Shown here: piece by piece, positions 8,330-14,664 of the stretch
How the letters are laid out: every line of letters begins with the position of its first letter
Position numbering within the stretch: position 1 is the first letter of the stretch
From: a virus
Length of the DNA stretch: 23,553 nt
Virus record (IMG/VR): IMGVR_UViG_3300037963_000712
Location: 1-23,553 of that record
Direction: 5' to 3' (one strand)
The notes under the pieces: generated by a model
Database searches by the model: none
Told to the model about the DNA's origin: nothing
What the model saw: only the letters and a program-made list of their open reading frames with translations
Program-made: the position numbers and the translations under genes

Positions 8330-8585
8330 TTTCTACAAAGTTTATTATAGGCATATTAATACTTTCATCATTTGTAGTTACATCTACTCTTTGTTGTGGT
8401 TTACCATAAAAGTATTCAAAAAATAACTTTACTGCCCATTGTTCTTTTTTCTCTAAACCTTGTTTTAGTGAATTTAATGCCATACTGTTCATAGGTGTTA
8501 AATTCTCTATTAACTTTTGTTCTTCTGATTTGCTTTTACGACCAGCACCTTTTCTAGCACCACCATTGTTTATTCGTTTATCCAT
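8313..8585 (-). CDS. terS: Terminase small subunit-like protein
   Basis: A protein of 90 residues beginning MDKRINNGGARKGAGRKSKS. The NGGARKGAGRK opening is the hallmark basic N-terminus of many phage terminase small subunits and related DNA-binding proteins. A helical part follows (PMNSMALNSLKQGLEKKEQW) and then FFEYFYGKPQQR, as in small subunits that recognise DNA and recruit TerL. I chose ATG at 8585 over an in-frame TTG at 8609, because the TTG sits inside a palindrome upstream. The gene directly precedes and overlaps terL, which supports the call. Confidence 0.7.
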   Translation of the reverse strand: MDKRINNGGARKGAGRKSKSEEQKLIENLTPMNSMALNSLKQGLEKKEQWAVKLFFEYFYGKPQQRVDVTTNDESINMPIINFVETETKQ

Positions 8586-8596
8586 AATTGAAAAAG

Positions 8597-8628
8597 ATTG
8601 ATTAATCAATTCTATATTATATTATAGA
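8597..8628 (-). repeat. 14-bp palindrome plus adjacent hairpin upstream of terS
   Basis: Bases 8597-8610 (attgattaatcaat) form a perfect palindrome. Directly beside it, 8611-8616 (tctata) and 8623-8628 (tataga) pair around a 6-base loop. Both lie in the 45-bp gap between the ninB-like stop and the terS ATG. They may be an operator, a TerS recognition site or a processing hairpin. In AT-rich DNA the hairpin alone would not be significant. Confidence 0.35.
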
Positions 8629-8630
8629 AA

Positions 8631-9014
8631 TTATTTATATTCATTTGGTAACATTAATCTTATGTTTAATTCACTCAATGCCCATATTCGTATATTTTCT
8701 GTATATATCTCAAATGCTTTAGTATTCATTCTTGCAGTACTATTAACTGTTTGTAGTCCTACTGTTTTATTGTTTACTTCTATACTTGACCATTCACTTG
8801 CAAATTTAACTTTTAGTGTATCGTGCATTTCATCATTAAAGTACCCAAGTTCTTCAGCTAATACTTGTACTATACATTTCCAATAATAATTGTTCTGCAT
8901 CATTGATCTATTGTTTTTTTGTTTCTTAACCTCAACTGTATAATCACTACCTAATTCTTTAAGATAGTTTATCAGACTTTGCTTATCTTTATTATCCTTT
9001 ATTACAAACTTCAA
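8631..9014 (-). CDS. ninB: NinB-like recombination protein
   Basis: A protein of 127 residues. Around residues 36-50 it carries RSMMQNNYYWKCIVQ, followed by LAEELGYFNDEMHDTLKVKF, which matches the R..(Q)N..YW...(4 helical turns)..G....D..H..LK pattern of the NinB/Orf family from lambdoid phages. Those proteins assist recombination mediated by phage exonuclease/annealing systems. The start is TTG: no ATG exists before residue 38, and TTG overlaps the TGA of the methyltransferase gene (TTGA), as in other coupled pairs here. A ninG-like gene lies in the same operon, which supports the assignment. Confidence 0.6.
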   Translation of the reverse strand: MKFVIKDNKDKQSLINYLKELGSDYTVEVKKQKNNRSMMQNNYYWKCIVQVLAEELGYFNDEMHDTLKVKFASEWSSIEVNNKTVGLQTVNSTARMNTKAFEIYTENIRIWALSELNIRLMLPNEYK

Positions 9015-9628
9015 AATATTCTTTTTTGTGCTTTATGTTGTTCTATTCGTTTTATAGCTGCATTATAATACTCATTATCTAATTCACAAGCAGTCAATTC
9101 AAAACCTAAATTGTGACAAGCTATTGCTATAGAACCACTACCTAAATGAGTATCTAGTATTTTATCACCTTTTTTAGCATAATTTATTAATAACCATTCG
9201 TATAAAGAAACAGGTTTTTCGCAAGGGTGTATATCTGCACCTCTTAACTCATTGTATTTATCTGTATTACTCCAGTCATATCTATAAAAATCTACTTTTT
9301 TTAATCTGCTATAGCTTGCTATTTCGCATTTACTCATATTAGGATGTCTTACATCTTTAAACCAAACTATCGCTCCACCTTTGTCGTTAAAACAATTATA
9401 ATAATTAGCACCCCATATAATCCGTTCTTTACTCACTCTTTTTAATTCTTTAAAATATTCTTTATTTGGTATTGTGTCGTTCCATTCAACTTTATCAAAT
9501 TTTCCATTAATTCTATTTTGTGGTATAAAATTACCAATTCCATAAGGCGGATCTACTATTGCTAAGTCAAAATAGTTATCCTCATACCTAGCCATTAACC
9601 TCATATTACATTCGTTAGTTATGTTCAT
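9011..9628 (-). CDS. DNA amino-methyltransferase (N6-adenine or N4-cytosine type)
   Basis: A S-adenosylmethionine-dependent DNA methyltransferase of 205 residues. The catalytic motif IV DPPYG is at 26-30. The AdoMet-binding motif I equivalent (ILDTHLGSGS, about 157-166) comes after it, so the motif order is of the beta class. HPCEKP (134-139) is the typical motif X-like element just before. The protein is short, with little space for a target-recognition domain, which is common in phage versions. It may protect phage DNA from host restriction. The target sequence cannot be read from the protein. The start overlaps the upstream stop (TAATG). Confidence 0.88.
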   Translation of the reverse strand: MNITNECNMRLMARYEDNYFDLAIVDPPYGIGNFIPQNRINGKFDKVEWNDTIPNKEYFKELKRVSKERIIWGANYYNCFNDKGGAIVWFKDVRHPNMSKCEIASYSRLKKVDFYRYDWSNTDKYNELRGADIHPCEKPVSLYEWLLINYAKKGDKILDTHLGSGSIAIACHNLGFELTACELDNEYYNAAIKRIEQHKAQKRIF

Positions 9629-9882
9629 TATTTAAAATCTTCATTAACACCTCTTTCTCCTATTAGTTTTTCTTTTGCACTATCCCATAGCATATCTCTT
9701 TTTTTGCTTAATGTAGGTTCTGTTCTTATTAGATCAGGCATTCCTTCAGCTATTTCACTTTCCATATACTTACCACAATCACATAATGCTTCTTTTACTA
9801 CCCATCTTCCTTCCCTTAGTACAATAGTAGATTTACTTATTTCTTTTTCTACTTCACCACATTCACATTTATATAAAGTCAT
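9628..9882 (-). CDS. Small zinc-ribbon-like protein (84 aa)
   Basis: Starts MTLYKCECGEVEKEISKSTI with a CxC pair at residues 6-8 and a second CxC at 34-36 (EALCDCGKYMES). The four cysteines could bind one zinc ion in a ribbon. It continues EGMPDLIRTEPTLSKKRD. The start forms an ATGA overlap with the upstream DUF3310-like gene, and the stop shares one base with the methyltransferase start. This is a recognisable small conserved type in Bacteroidota phages, but I know no function for it. Confidence 0.6.
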   Translation of the reverse strand: MTLYKCECGEVEKEISKSTIVLREGRWVVKEALCDCGKYMESEIAEGMPDLIRTEPTLSKKRDMLWDSAKEKLIGERGVNEDFK

Positions 9883-10103
9883 TTCTTGTTCTTTATTTTA
9901 TCTAATTCAAACTCTAAATGATTTATAGCTTTTTCTATACACTCTATTGGTGTTTTGTGTTTGTTTTCTGCTCTTAACAAATATGTTACAGCATTACCTA
10001 CATTATAACTTAAATTATAATCTTCTATAATTTTACGTGCTTCATAACCATATACTTTACCTATATAGTAATTAGGTATTTTTAATTTTTTCTTGTTCTT
10101 CAT
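9879..10103 (-). CDS. DUF3310-like protein
   Basis: A protein of 74 residues. The central block YNVGNAVTYLLRAENKHKTP followed by IECIEKAINHLEFEL (about 33-67) matches the DUF3310 pattern, Y..GNai.YL.RA..K....E.i.KA..yL. The family is widespread in phage genomes and is often found near replication genes. A nucleotide-metabolism role has been suggested for the T7 relative gp1.7, but I would not assign one here. A-rich bases precede the ATG, and the N-terminal end lies within the preceding small membrane ORF (32-base overlap). Confidence 0.65.
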   Translation of the reverse strand: MKNKKKLKIPNYYIGKVYGYEARKIIEDYNLSYNVGNAVTYLLRAENKHKTPIECIEKAINHLEFELDKIKNKK

Positions 10104-10224
10104 ATTTCTTTAAATTTTCTTTGAGTTTGTGCATTTCATGTAAATCAGCTCTATATTCTAAATAACTTATAATAATAAATGCAAACACAAAAAACCCTAC
10201 TATTATTCCAAAAAATATACTCAT
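10072..10224 (-). CDS. Small single-helix membrane protein (50 aa)
   Basis: ATG at 10224 overlaps the TGA of the preceding small ORF (ATGA). Residues 2-21 form an uninterrupted hydrophobic helix (SIFFGIIVGFFVFAFIIISY). It is followed by a charged tail (LEYRADLHEMHKLKENLKKY) that looks like a short cytoplasmic coiled coil. The last 32 bases overlap the start of the DUF3310-like gene. This is an N-in/C-in uncertain bitopic protein, and I know of no homologue. Coupling on both sides makes translation likely. Confidence 0.5.
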   Translation of the reverse strand: MSIFFGIIVGFFVFAFIIISYLEYRADLHEMHKLKENLKKYEEQEKIKNT

Positions 10225-10346
10225 TTGTTTTTGTTTTTAAATTTCATTAATAAATATCCTAATATTGGTGTACCAAATAACAAAGTTAATAAACTTGGAT
10301 GAGGTTCACCACATAATCCTGTTGCGTGTCTTAAAAATTCTATCAT
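10221..10346 (-). CDS. Small membrane protein (41 aa)
   Basis: ATG at 10346 overlaps the TGA of the Cys-rich gene (ATGA), and the stop overlaps the next small ORF by four bases. The sequence starts MIEFLRHATGLCGEPHPSLL and then has a hydrophobic segment (LLTLLFGTPILGYLLM, about 19-34) and a Lys/Asn-rich end. The short soluble start with a GLCGEPHPS turn looks specific and not random. Function unknown; membrane association is inferred from the hydrophobic helix. Confidence 0.55.
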   Translation of the reverse strand: MIEFLRHATGLCGEPHPSLLTLLFGTPILGYLLMKFKNKNK

Positions 10347-10741
10347 TTGTATAAATTATAAATATCTTTTATTCCATTTAAACAACTACTTAAACAACTA
10401 CTACAATTAGTACCTGTACTATAATTAGTTTGATATATTGTATTGTATAGTTCTATCATTCTTTTTTTTACTTCTTGATTTTTTGCTCTACCATTTTTTA
10501 TATCAGGATATACTTTTTTTACTTCTTCTATTATTTCTTCAGGTAATCCTTCAGGTGTTTCTATTGTTGTTGTTTTATTCCAATATTTTTCAGGACAAGC
10601 CATTGGTGCTAATCTTGCTTTGATTTTCATAAAACATAAACATCTTTTACATTGTCCTGTTGGTTTAAAATAATATATACAACTTCTGCATATATCTAAT
10701 CTATCTTTATATACTTCATCTGTTGTAAAAAATCTATTCAT
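10343..10741 (-). CDS. Cys-rich zinc-binding-like protein (132 aa)
   Basis: The N-terminal half carries ICRSC (17-21), then QCKRCLCFMKIK (about 30-41) and MACPEKYW (about 47-54), giving CxxC...CxxCxC...CP, a likely zinc site of the kind seen in small phage proteins ending in 'CP..kW'. The middle is acidic and helical. The C-terminal end has a second Cys cluster (NCSSCLSSC). It is tightly coupled to the sigma-like gene upstream (8-base overlap) and to a small membrane ORF downstream. A nucleic-acid-binding role is possible but not shown. Confidence 0.6.
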   Translation of the reverse strand: MNRFFTTDEVYKDRLDICRSCIYYFKPTGQCKRCLCFMKIKARLAPMACPEKYWNKTTTIETPEGLPEEIIEEVKKVYPDIKNGRAKNQEVKKRMIELYNTIYQTNYSTGTNCSSCLSSCLNGIKDIYNLYK

Positions 10742-11285
10742 TTACTAATTCTTTTTTCAATATAGTTCTTACTTTATCTATTGTAGTATATAAGCTATTT
10801 CTACTTATTTTTGTTTCTTTAGCTAAACTATCTAATGTATGTCCTTCATAATATAATTCAAATACTTTTTTATCGTACCAATGTAACTTATTTAGTTCTG
10901 CTTCTATTCTTTGTATCTTTTGTTCTTTAATATCTTCTTCTACTTCTTGTGCTATATTATATATACTTTTGTGAAAATTCTTTTGTGTTGTAGTTGTTTT
11001 GTAACTTAAATTTATAAGGTTAGCATAATACTTTTTATACTTGTAATAATATGCTGATCTTTTACTTGTTAATGCTCTTTTTAAAGCAACTGCACCATAT
11101 TTTAATAATCCTTCTTCACCATCTCTTAAATATATATCTTTTAATACTTGTACGTTCATTTGCATCAGATACAAGAAAAGTTCTTGTACACTATCATCTA
11201 TTTCGTTTTTATCTTTTGTATATAAACCAGCAATATCTTCATATTTAGGTAATAGTTTTGCTAATATGTTATATATATCATTCAT
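10734..11285 (-). CDS. Sigma-70-like transcription factor
   Basis: A protein of 183 residues. The N-terminal half is helical with an acidic/aromatic stretch (DDSVQELFLYLMQMNVQVLK, about 30-49), and a central basic and Tyr-rich part (RSAYYYKYKKYYA) follows. The C-terminal 50 residues look like sigma region 4: LHWYDKKVFELYYEGHTLDS, then LAKETKISRNSLYTTIDKVR, i.e. a helix-turn-helix with the S-R-x-S recognition-helix start. Region 2 is less clear. In this setting it could direct RNA polymerase to later phage genes. This regulatory role is inference from domain and position. Confidence 0.65.
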   Translation of the reverse strand: MNDIYNILAKLLPKYEDIAGLYTKDKNEIDDSVQELFLYLMQMNVQVLKDIYLRDGEEGLLKYGAVALKRALTSKRSAYYYKYKKYYANLINLSYKTTTTQKNFHKSIYNIAQEVEEDIKEQKIQRIEAELNKLHWYDKKVFELYYEGHTLDSLAKETKISRNSLYTTIDKVRTILKKELVNE

Positions 11286-11634
11286 TGTAAGGTTCTAATT
11301 TTTCTATTTTCTCTACTACATCATGCAGCATTTCATTTATTAAAACTCTATATGAATTTACTAATGTTTTATTTCTTTTCGTTTCTATTGCAGCTAAAAA
11401 GCCATTTGTCATTACAGATAGATTAATTGGCAATATCATTAACCAATCCCAATAATTATTTTCTTTTGTGCTTTTACCATAGTTGTTATGATATTCTACA
11501 ATTAAATCAAACACTTGGTTGTAATTTTTCCATCTTACATCATTTGATACATCTTTGACAAATTCTTTTATCATTGTAATATAATTGCTAACTATAACTT
11601 CATGTTCTTTGTTAGCATATATTATTTTTTTCAT
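11278..11634 (-). CDS. Hypothetical helical protein (118 aa)
   Basis: Starts MKKIIYANKEHEVIVSNYIT. It is predicted to be mainly helical with aromatic residues (NNYGKSTKENNYWDWLMILP in the middle) and no cysteine cluster. A segment LMILPINLSVMTNGFLAAIE (about 65-84) is moderately hydrophobic but contains polar residues and is unlikely to span a membrane. It lies directly before the sigma-like gene with an 8-base overlap, so it is in the same transcription unit. I do not recognise it. Confidence 0.5.
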   Translation of the reverse strand: MKKIIYANKEHEVIVSNYITMIKEFVKDVSNDVRWKNYNQVFDLIVEYHNNYGKSTKENNYWDWLMILPINLSVMTNGFLAAIETKRNKTLVNSYRVLINEMLHDVVEKIEKLEPYNE

Positions 11635-11638
11635 ATCT

Positions 11639-11646
11639 CAAATATA
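11639..11646 (-). promoter_or_regulatory. Possible Bacteroidota -7 box (TATATTTG)
   Basis: TATATTTG lies on the minus strand a few bases before the ATG at 11634, in one of the few gaps of the early region. It fits TAnnTTTG. A TTG is present upstream, but at only about 14 bases, shorter than the usual spacing. If used, the transcript would be nearly leaderless. The match could be chance in such AT-rich DNA. Confidence 0.3.
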
Positions 11647-11655
11647 AAAAATTAT

Positions 11656-12069
11656 TTAATCAATTCCTTTTTCTTTTTTTAAGTTATTAACAAGTGCCTT
11701 ATAATATCGTATATCTTCTTCATATTCAATCCTAATTTTCTTAATAGTAGTTTGTGCTAAAAATTCTAATTCTTTGCTTGTACCATCACCATATTTAGCA
11801 TTTATATTTAAACCAAACTTCCATTGTTCCCCTTGCTTGAAAATATTACAGCCACTACATTGGACTTGGCAATTCCATTCATTCCATCTTGTTGCATGAT
11901 GCCTTCTACTTTGAAAGTGTCCACATTGTAGTTTTTTATAATGATCTATTTTACCACAAGTAAAACATTGTGCTATTCCTTGTGATGTAGCTTCTCTTAA
12001 TCTAATATACAAGCTAAACCACTTATCAAGCTCTTTTTTTAATTTACTTATAGGTTTTTTAGTACTCAT
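11656..12069 (-). CDS. ninG: NinG/Rap-like recombination nuclease
   Basis: A protein of 137 residues with the NinG (Rap) layout: KELDKWFSLYIRLREA (about 12-27), CFTCGK with C35/C38, LQCGHFQSRRHHATRWNEWN (about 47-66), and QCSGCN with C71/C74, followed by QWKFGLNINAKYGDG. The four cysteines would bind zinc, and the GHF..R...tRw..N part is the HNH-like core. Lambda Rap is a Holliday-junction and branched-DNA endonuclease active in phage recombination. The start overlaps the upstream gene's stop by 11 bases. Assignment by several family motifs in the right order. Confidence 0.85.
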   Translation of the reverse strand: MSTKKPISKLKKELDKWFSLYIRLREATSQGIAQCFTCGKIDHYKKLQCGHFQSRRHHATRWNEWNCQVQCSGCNIFKQGEQWKFGLNINAKYGDGTSKELEFLAQTTIKKIRIEYEEDIRYYKALVNNLKKEKGID

Positions 12070-12430
12070 CGTATTTACCTATTACATAAGGTTTATTATT
12101 TTTTTTTGGTATTTCACAACTCATTTTTATATTATATCCTAATTTTGCTTTCATTTTATTTTGTTGTGTAGTTTGTCTTTCTTTATACAATTCACCTCTT
12201 AAGTGTTCATTTTCTTCTTGTACCTTTCTTCTCATTCTAGTTAGTCCTTCTGCATTGTGCAATTTGTTTTGTGATAACATAACTAAAAATTCATGTGCAG
12301 TAATTTGTTTTGTGTCTATACCTCTTGTTTTTAATTCGTTTGTCCAAAACCTACATTTTAGTTTTGCATCACTATCTCTTAGTTGTGGACTTTGTTCTAA
12401 TAATGTTTTTATAATTTCTTTTGTTTTCAT
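12059..12430 (-). CDS. Conserved phage hypothetical protein (123 aa)
   Basis: Helical and charged. The N-terminus reads MKTKEIIKTLLEQSPQLRDS, followed by KLKCRFWTNELKTRGID, then FLVMLSQNKLHNAEGLTRMR and RKVQEENEHLRGELYKERQ (about 68-86). The 'LRDSD.KL...W..EL...........L..gkL...e...R.RRK.QE....LRG..Y' pattern is one I remember from small phage proteins located close to replication or recombination genes. No activity is known to me. It lies between the C5 methyltransferase and ninG. Confidence 0.55.
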   Translation of the reverse strand: MKTKEIIKTLLEQSPQLRDSDAKLKCRFWTNELKTRGIDTKQITAHEFLVMLSQNKLHNAEGLTRMRRKVQEENEHLRGELYKERQTTQQNKMKAKLGYNIKMSCEIPKKNNKPYVIGKYDEY

Positions 12431-12432
12431 AA

Positions 12433-13092
12433 TTAAAATAAATTTGTTTGTTTTACGTTTTCTTTTTTTGTAATTCCTAGCATTGTTTCAAATATTGTTT
12501 TACCAGCTTCATAATCAACTAAATTTCTTGCTATTTTGTCAACTCTTTGTTTGCCTTTATATTTAGTAAAGTCAAAATCGTGAAATTCAATTAACTTTTT
12601 TAATTCATCTTTTCCCTGACCAAATTTTACCTTTCTATTACTTAACACATATGGCAAATTAAAATTAGTCCAATATAAATGCCTATGCCTTTTATATGCT
12701 GGTATTAATGGCTCATAGTAAGGTATAACATTTTCAACTACATATTTACCTTTAAATCTTGCGTCTGCACCTTTTACAACAGTTTCTAATAATATTATTT
12801 CTTCATATAATTTCATATCAGGATATTTAGTTTCATATTTGGTATTCCAACCTCTTGCTCTACTATGAGTAGGACAAGGTGGTGAACTCCAAATAAAATC
12901 ATATTCTTTGTAATGATCTAATAAATATTGATGTGCATCTGCTATTATTACTTTATCATTAGGGAATCTTTCTTGATATAATCTAGCACATTCTTCATCT
13001 AATTCTACTGCTGTTACTTCTATATCTTCTTTTACTTCATTCCATTTGTATCTATTACCACCAAGACAAGCATATAAGTTTAATATTTTCAC
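12433..13092 (-). CDS. DNA (cytosine-5) methyltransferase-like protein
   Basis: A protein of 219 residues. Motif I is LNLYACLGGN (4-13). The catalytic motif IV is SSPPCPTHSR (69-78) with the PPC loop. Motif VI is VVENVIPYY (118-126). This is the C5 methyltransferase order. The target-recognition region is short and the protein is about two thirds of the usual length, like many single-domain phage versions. The start is GTG, overlapping the upstream TGA (GTGA), since there is no better ATG before motif I. It could methylate phage DNA against restriction. Together with the amino-methyltransferase at 9011-9628 the phage would carry two DNA modification chemistries. Confidence 0.85.
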   Translation of the reverse strand: MKILNLYACLGGNRYKWNEVKEDIEVTAVELDEECARLYQERFPNDKVIIADAHQYLLDHYKEYDFIWSSPPCPTHSRARGWNTKYETKYPDMKLYEEIILLETVVKGADARFKGKYVVENVIPYYEPLIPAYKRHRHLYWTNFNLPYVLSNRKVKFGQGKDELKKLIEFHDFDFTKYKGKQRVDKIARNLVDYEAGKTIFETMLGITKKENVKQTNLF

Positions 13093-13457
13093 TTTAATAA
13101 TTTTTTAAGTTCTTGATAATAAGGTACTTCTGCTGCTGGTTTGTTTAATGTATGTACTTCATAATATGCTTGATCTATAACTTTCTTATGTGCATATACC
13201 CATTTATAAAAAGTTCTTATATTTAAAAAAGGTTCATCTTTACCAAATCTTACACCTAATCTAAAAGCATCTTGTATTTGATATAGGTATAAGTTTTTAA
13301 ATCTATTTTCTTTTATAAGATCACTAGCAAATATTTTAGATAAAGCTGCCATTGTTTTGCCATCTGTTTTGTGTCCTATTTCTACTGATGTAATACTAAC
13401 TAAATCATATATTTTTAATGATAGTTCTTTTAGATTATATTCTTTTATTTGTTTCAT
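13089..13457 (-). CDS. Phage replication-module protein, unassigned (122 aa)
   Basis: A helical protein starting MKQIKEYNLKELSLKIYDLV. The central part (TMAALSKIFASDLIKENRFK, then LYLYQIQDAFRLGVRFGKDE) is followed by FLNIRTFYKWVYAHKKVIDQ. The 'L.lyqI..AF..G.r.....f..irt...W' arrangement resembles small proteins encoded beside phage replication initiators, possibly helicase loaders. It is coupled to the HTH protein upstream (ATGA) and to the C5 methyltransferase downstream (GTGA). A loader role would be a guess. Confidence 0.5.
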   Translation of the reverse strand: MKQIKEYNLKELSLKIYDLVSITSVEIGHKTDGKTMAALSKIFASDLIKENRFKNLYLYQIQDAFRLGVRFGKDEPFLNIRTFYKWVYAHKKVIDQAYYEVHTLNKPAAEVPYYQELKKLLK

Positions 13458-14053
13458 AATAATTCTTTTCCTTTTAAATATTCATCTATTTGACTATCTA
13501 TTTTAGATACTGTTTGTTTAGGTCTATCCCACTTCTTTTGATTTTTTGACCAGCGCAATAATCTTAATTTTATTTCAAATGTACTTTGTTTTTGGTATCT
13601 CATTTTCTTTTTACCTTCAGTCCAATAATTAATAAAATCTTCTAACATATCTTTTGGATAATCAAAAGTCATAACTTCAGCAATAAATTTTTCTTTAGTT
13701 ATATTTATATTACTTGTATTATTAATACTTGTATTATTCTCTTTGCTTATTTTGTATATAGACCTATCATCATTTTGGACTATACCTATCTTTCTTTTAA
13801 TCACTTGTTTTTTTTCATTACGTTCTACTTCTATATTTATAAAACCTAATTTATTTAAATCACTAATCCATCTACTTACTGTATTTTTACTAACTCCATA
13901 CAAATCAGCAAAGTAATTATTAGCTGCATAACAATACCCAAGTTTACCACTTAATGCAGTTATTTCACCATATAATAACTTAGCATTAGGTTTTAAACTA
14001 GAATACCTTACATCTGCTGGTATAATTGCATAATAATTAGGTTTATCCTTCAT
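13454..14053 (-). CDS. Helix-turn-helix replication initiator-like protein
   Basis: The N-terminal half (about 1-85) is a winged helix-turn-helix: YYAIIPADVRYSSLKPNAKL, then LYGEITALSGKLGYCYAANN, then YFADLYGVSKNTVSRWISDL and a KLGFINIEV wing with basic strand. This is the standard N-terminal domain of phage O-like or DnaD-related replication proteins. A Lys/Asn linker follows. The C-terminal part (FDYPKDMLEDFINYWTEG, 128-145) looks like the DnaD/DnaB2-type tail that contacts replication partners. It is coupled with the DnaA-IV-like gene upstream. A transcription-regulator role is less likely given the C-terminal part. Confidence 0.7.
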   Translation of the reverse strand: MKDKPNYYAIIPADVRYSSLKPNAKLLYGEITALSGKLGYCYAANNYFADLYGVSKNTVSRWISDLNKLGFINIEVERNEKKQVIKRKIGIVQNDDRSIYKISKENNTSINNTSNINITKEKFIAEVMTFDYPKDMLEDFINYWTEGKKKMRYQKQSTFEIKLRLLRWSKNQKKWDRPKQTVSKIDSQIDEYLKGKELL

Positions 14054-14561
14054 AAGTTTTATAATCTATTTTATGATCGTATTTTTCAAATGCTTTTTTT
14101 ATAGTATTTATATCTCTTTCAAAATTAAAAACACCTACAAAAAATTCATGTTTATATTTACCACAAGTAACTGTAATTGTAATATCAGGTGCTTCACAAT
14201 AAATTGTTTTAATTTTACTTACAATATTAGTAAATTTATTTTTATGTAAAATTTTACGCTTTTTATTTCCTTTTAATAGCTTTGCAAATGCTTCATCATA
14301 TTTATCTTGGTATATTTTCCAACCATCATAATTGTTTTCATGATTTCTCATATAATGGTTCATACTTGTTCTATCTCTGTTAATACGTTTTGCAACTTTT
14401 ACTTTATGTATTCCTAAATGTTTCATAGATAATACACAAGCTATTTGTCTAGCTAAATTTAGTTCAAATTTTCTGCTTCTTGTTTTTAATAATTTATAAT
14501 CTACATTACAAACTTTGCTTGTAATATTTAATACTCTATCTATTTTTTGTAATTCATTCAT
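14043..14561 (-). CDS. Protein with DnaA domain IV-like DNA-binding motif
   Basis: A protein of 172 residues. Residues 5-75 read like DnaA domain IV: IDRVLNITSKVCNVDYKLLK, then SRKFELNLARQIACVLSMKH, then a helix ending in INRDRTSMNHYMRN. The R-x-x-x-x-x-ARQ helix and the RDRTSMNH element (62-69) correspond to the DnaA-box-recognising R...aRqia...l and R-D-H-T-T-V-x-H parts. No AAA+ domain is present. The C-terminal 70 residues (TITVTCGKYKHEFFVGVFNF and more) are unlike DnaA. The stop overlaps the HTH replication gene by 11 bases. It could bind DnaA-box-like sites at an origin or regulate host initiation, both inferred. Confidence 0.65.
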   Translation of the reverse strand: MNELQKIDRVLNITSKVCNVDYKLLKTRSRKFELNLARQIACVLSMKHLGIHKVKVAKRINRDRTSMNHYMRNHENNYDGWKIYQDKYDEAFAKLLKGNKKRKILHKNKFTNIVSKIKTIYCEAPDITITVTCGKYKHEFFVGVFNFERDINTIKKAFEKYDHKIDYKTYEG

Positions 14562-14578
14562 AATTAAGTGTTTAAAAA

Positions 14579-14659
14579 AAGAGGTGTAGTACCAAGTTGT
14601 AAAATTAATTTTATGTTAATACTAATTTCTGTTGTTGTTTATCAATATCTACACCTCTT
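14579..14659 (-). terminator. 11-bp perfect stem, 59-nt loop, followed by T run
   Basis: Bases 14649-14659 and 14579-14589 are perfectly complementary (minus-strand 5' arm AAGAGGTGTAG, 3' arm CTACACCTCTT). The 3' arm is followed on the minus strand by TTTTT. It lies between the ssb-like stop (14665) and the next ATG (14561). The stem and T run look like an intrinsic terminator. The 59-base loop is much larger than normal and contains a 12-base palindrome (14601-14612), so a structured RNA or attenuator is possible. Confidence 0.6.
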
Positions 14660-14664
14660 ATAAT

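Noticed and set aside
8210-8332. Calling terL from ATG at 8209.
   Set aside because: This leaves out the Walker A motif that is encoded in frame just upstream.
14639-14647. TTATCAATA as a DnaA box.
   Set aside because: Only 7 of 9 bases match TTATCCACA, with no cluster. Such matches are expected by chance in AT-rich DNA.
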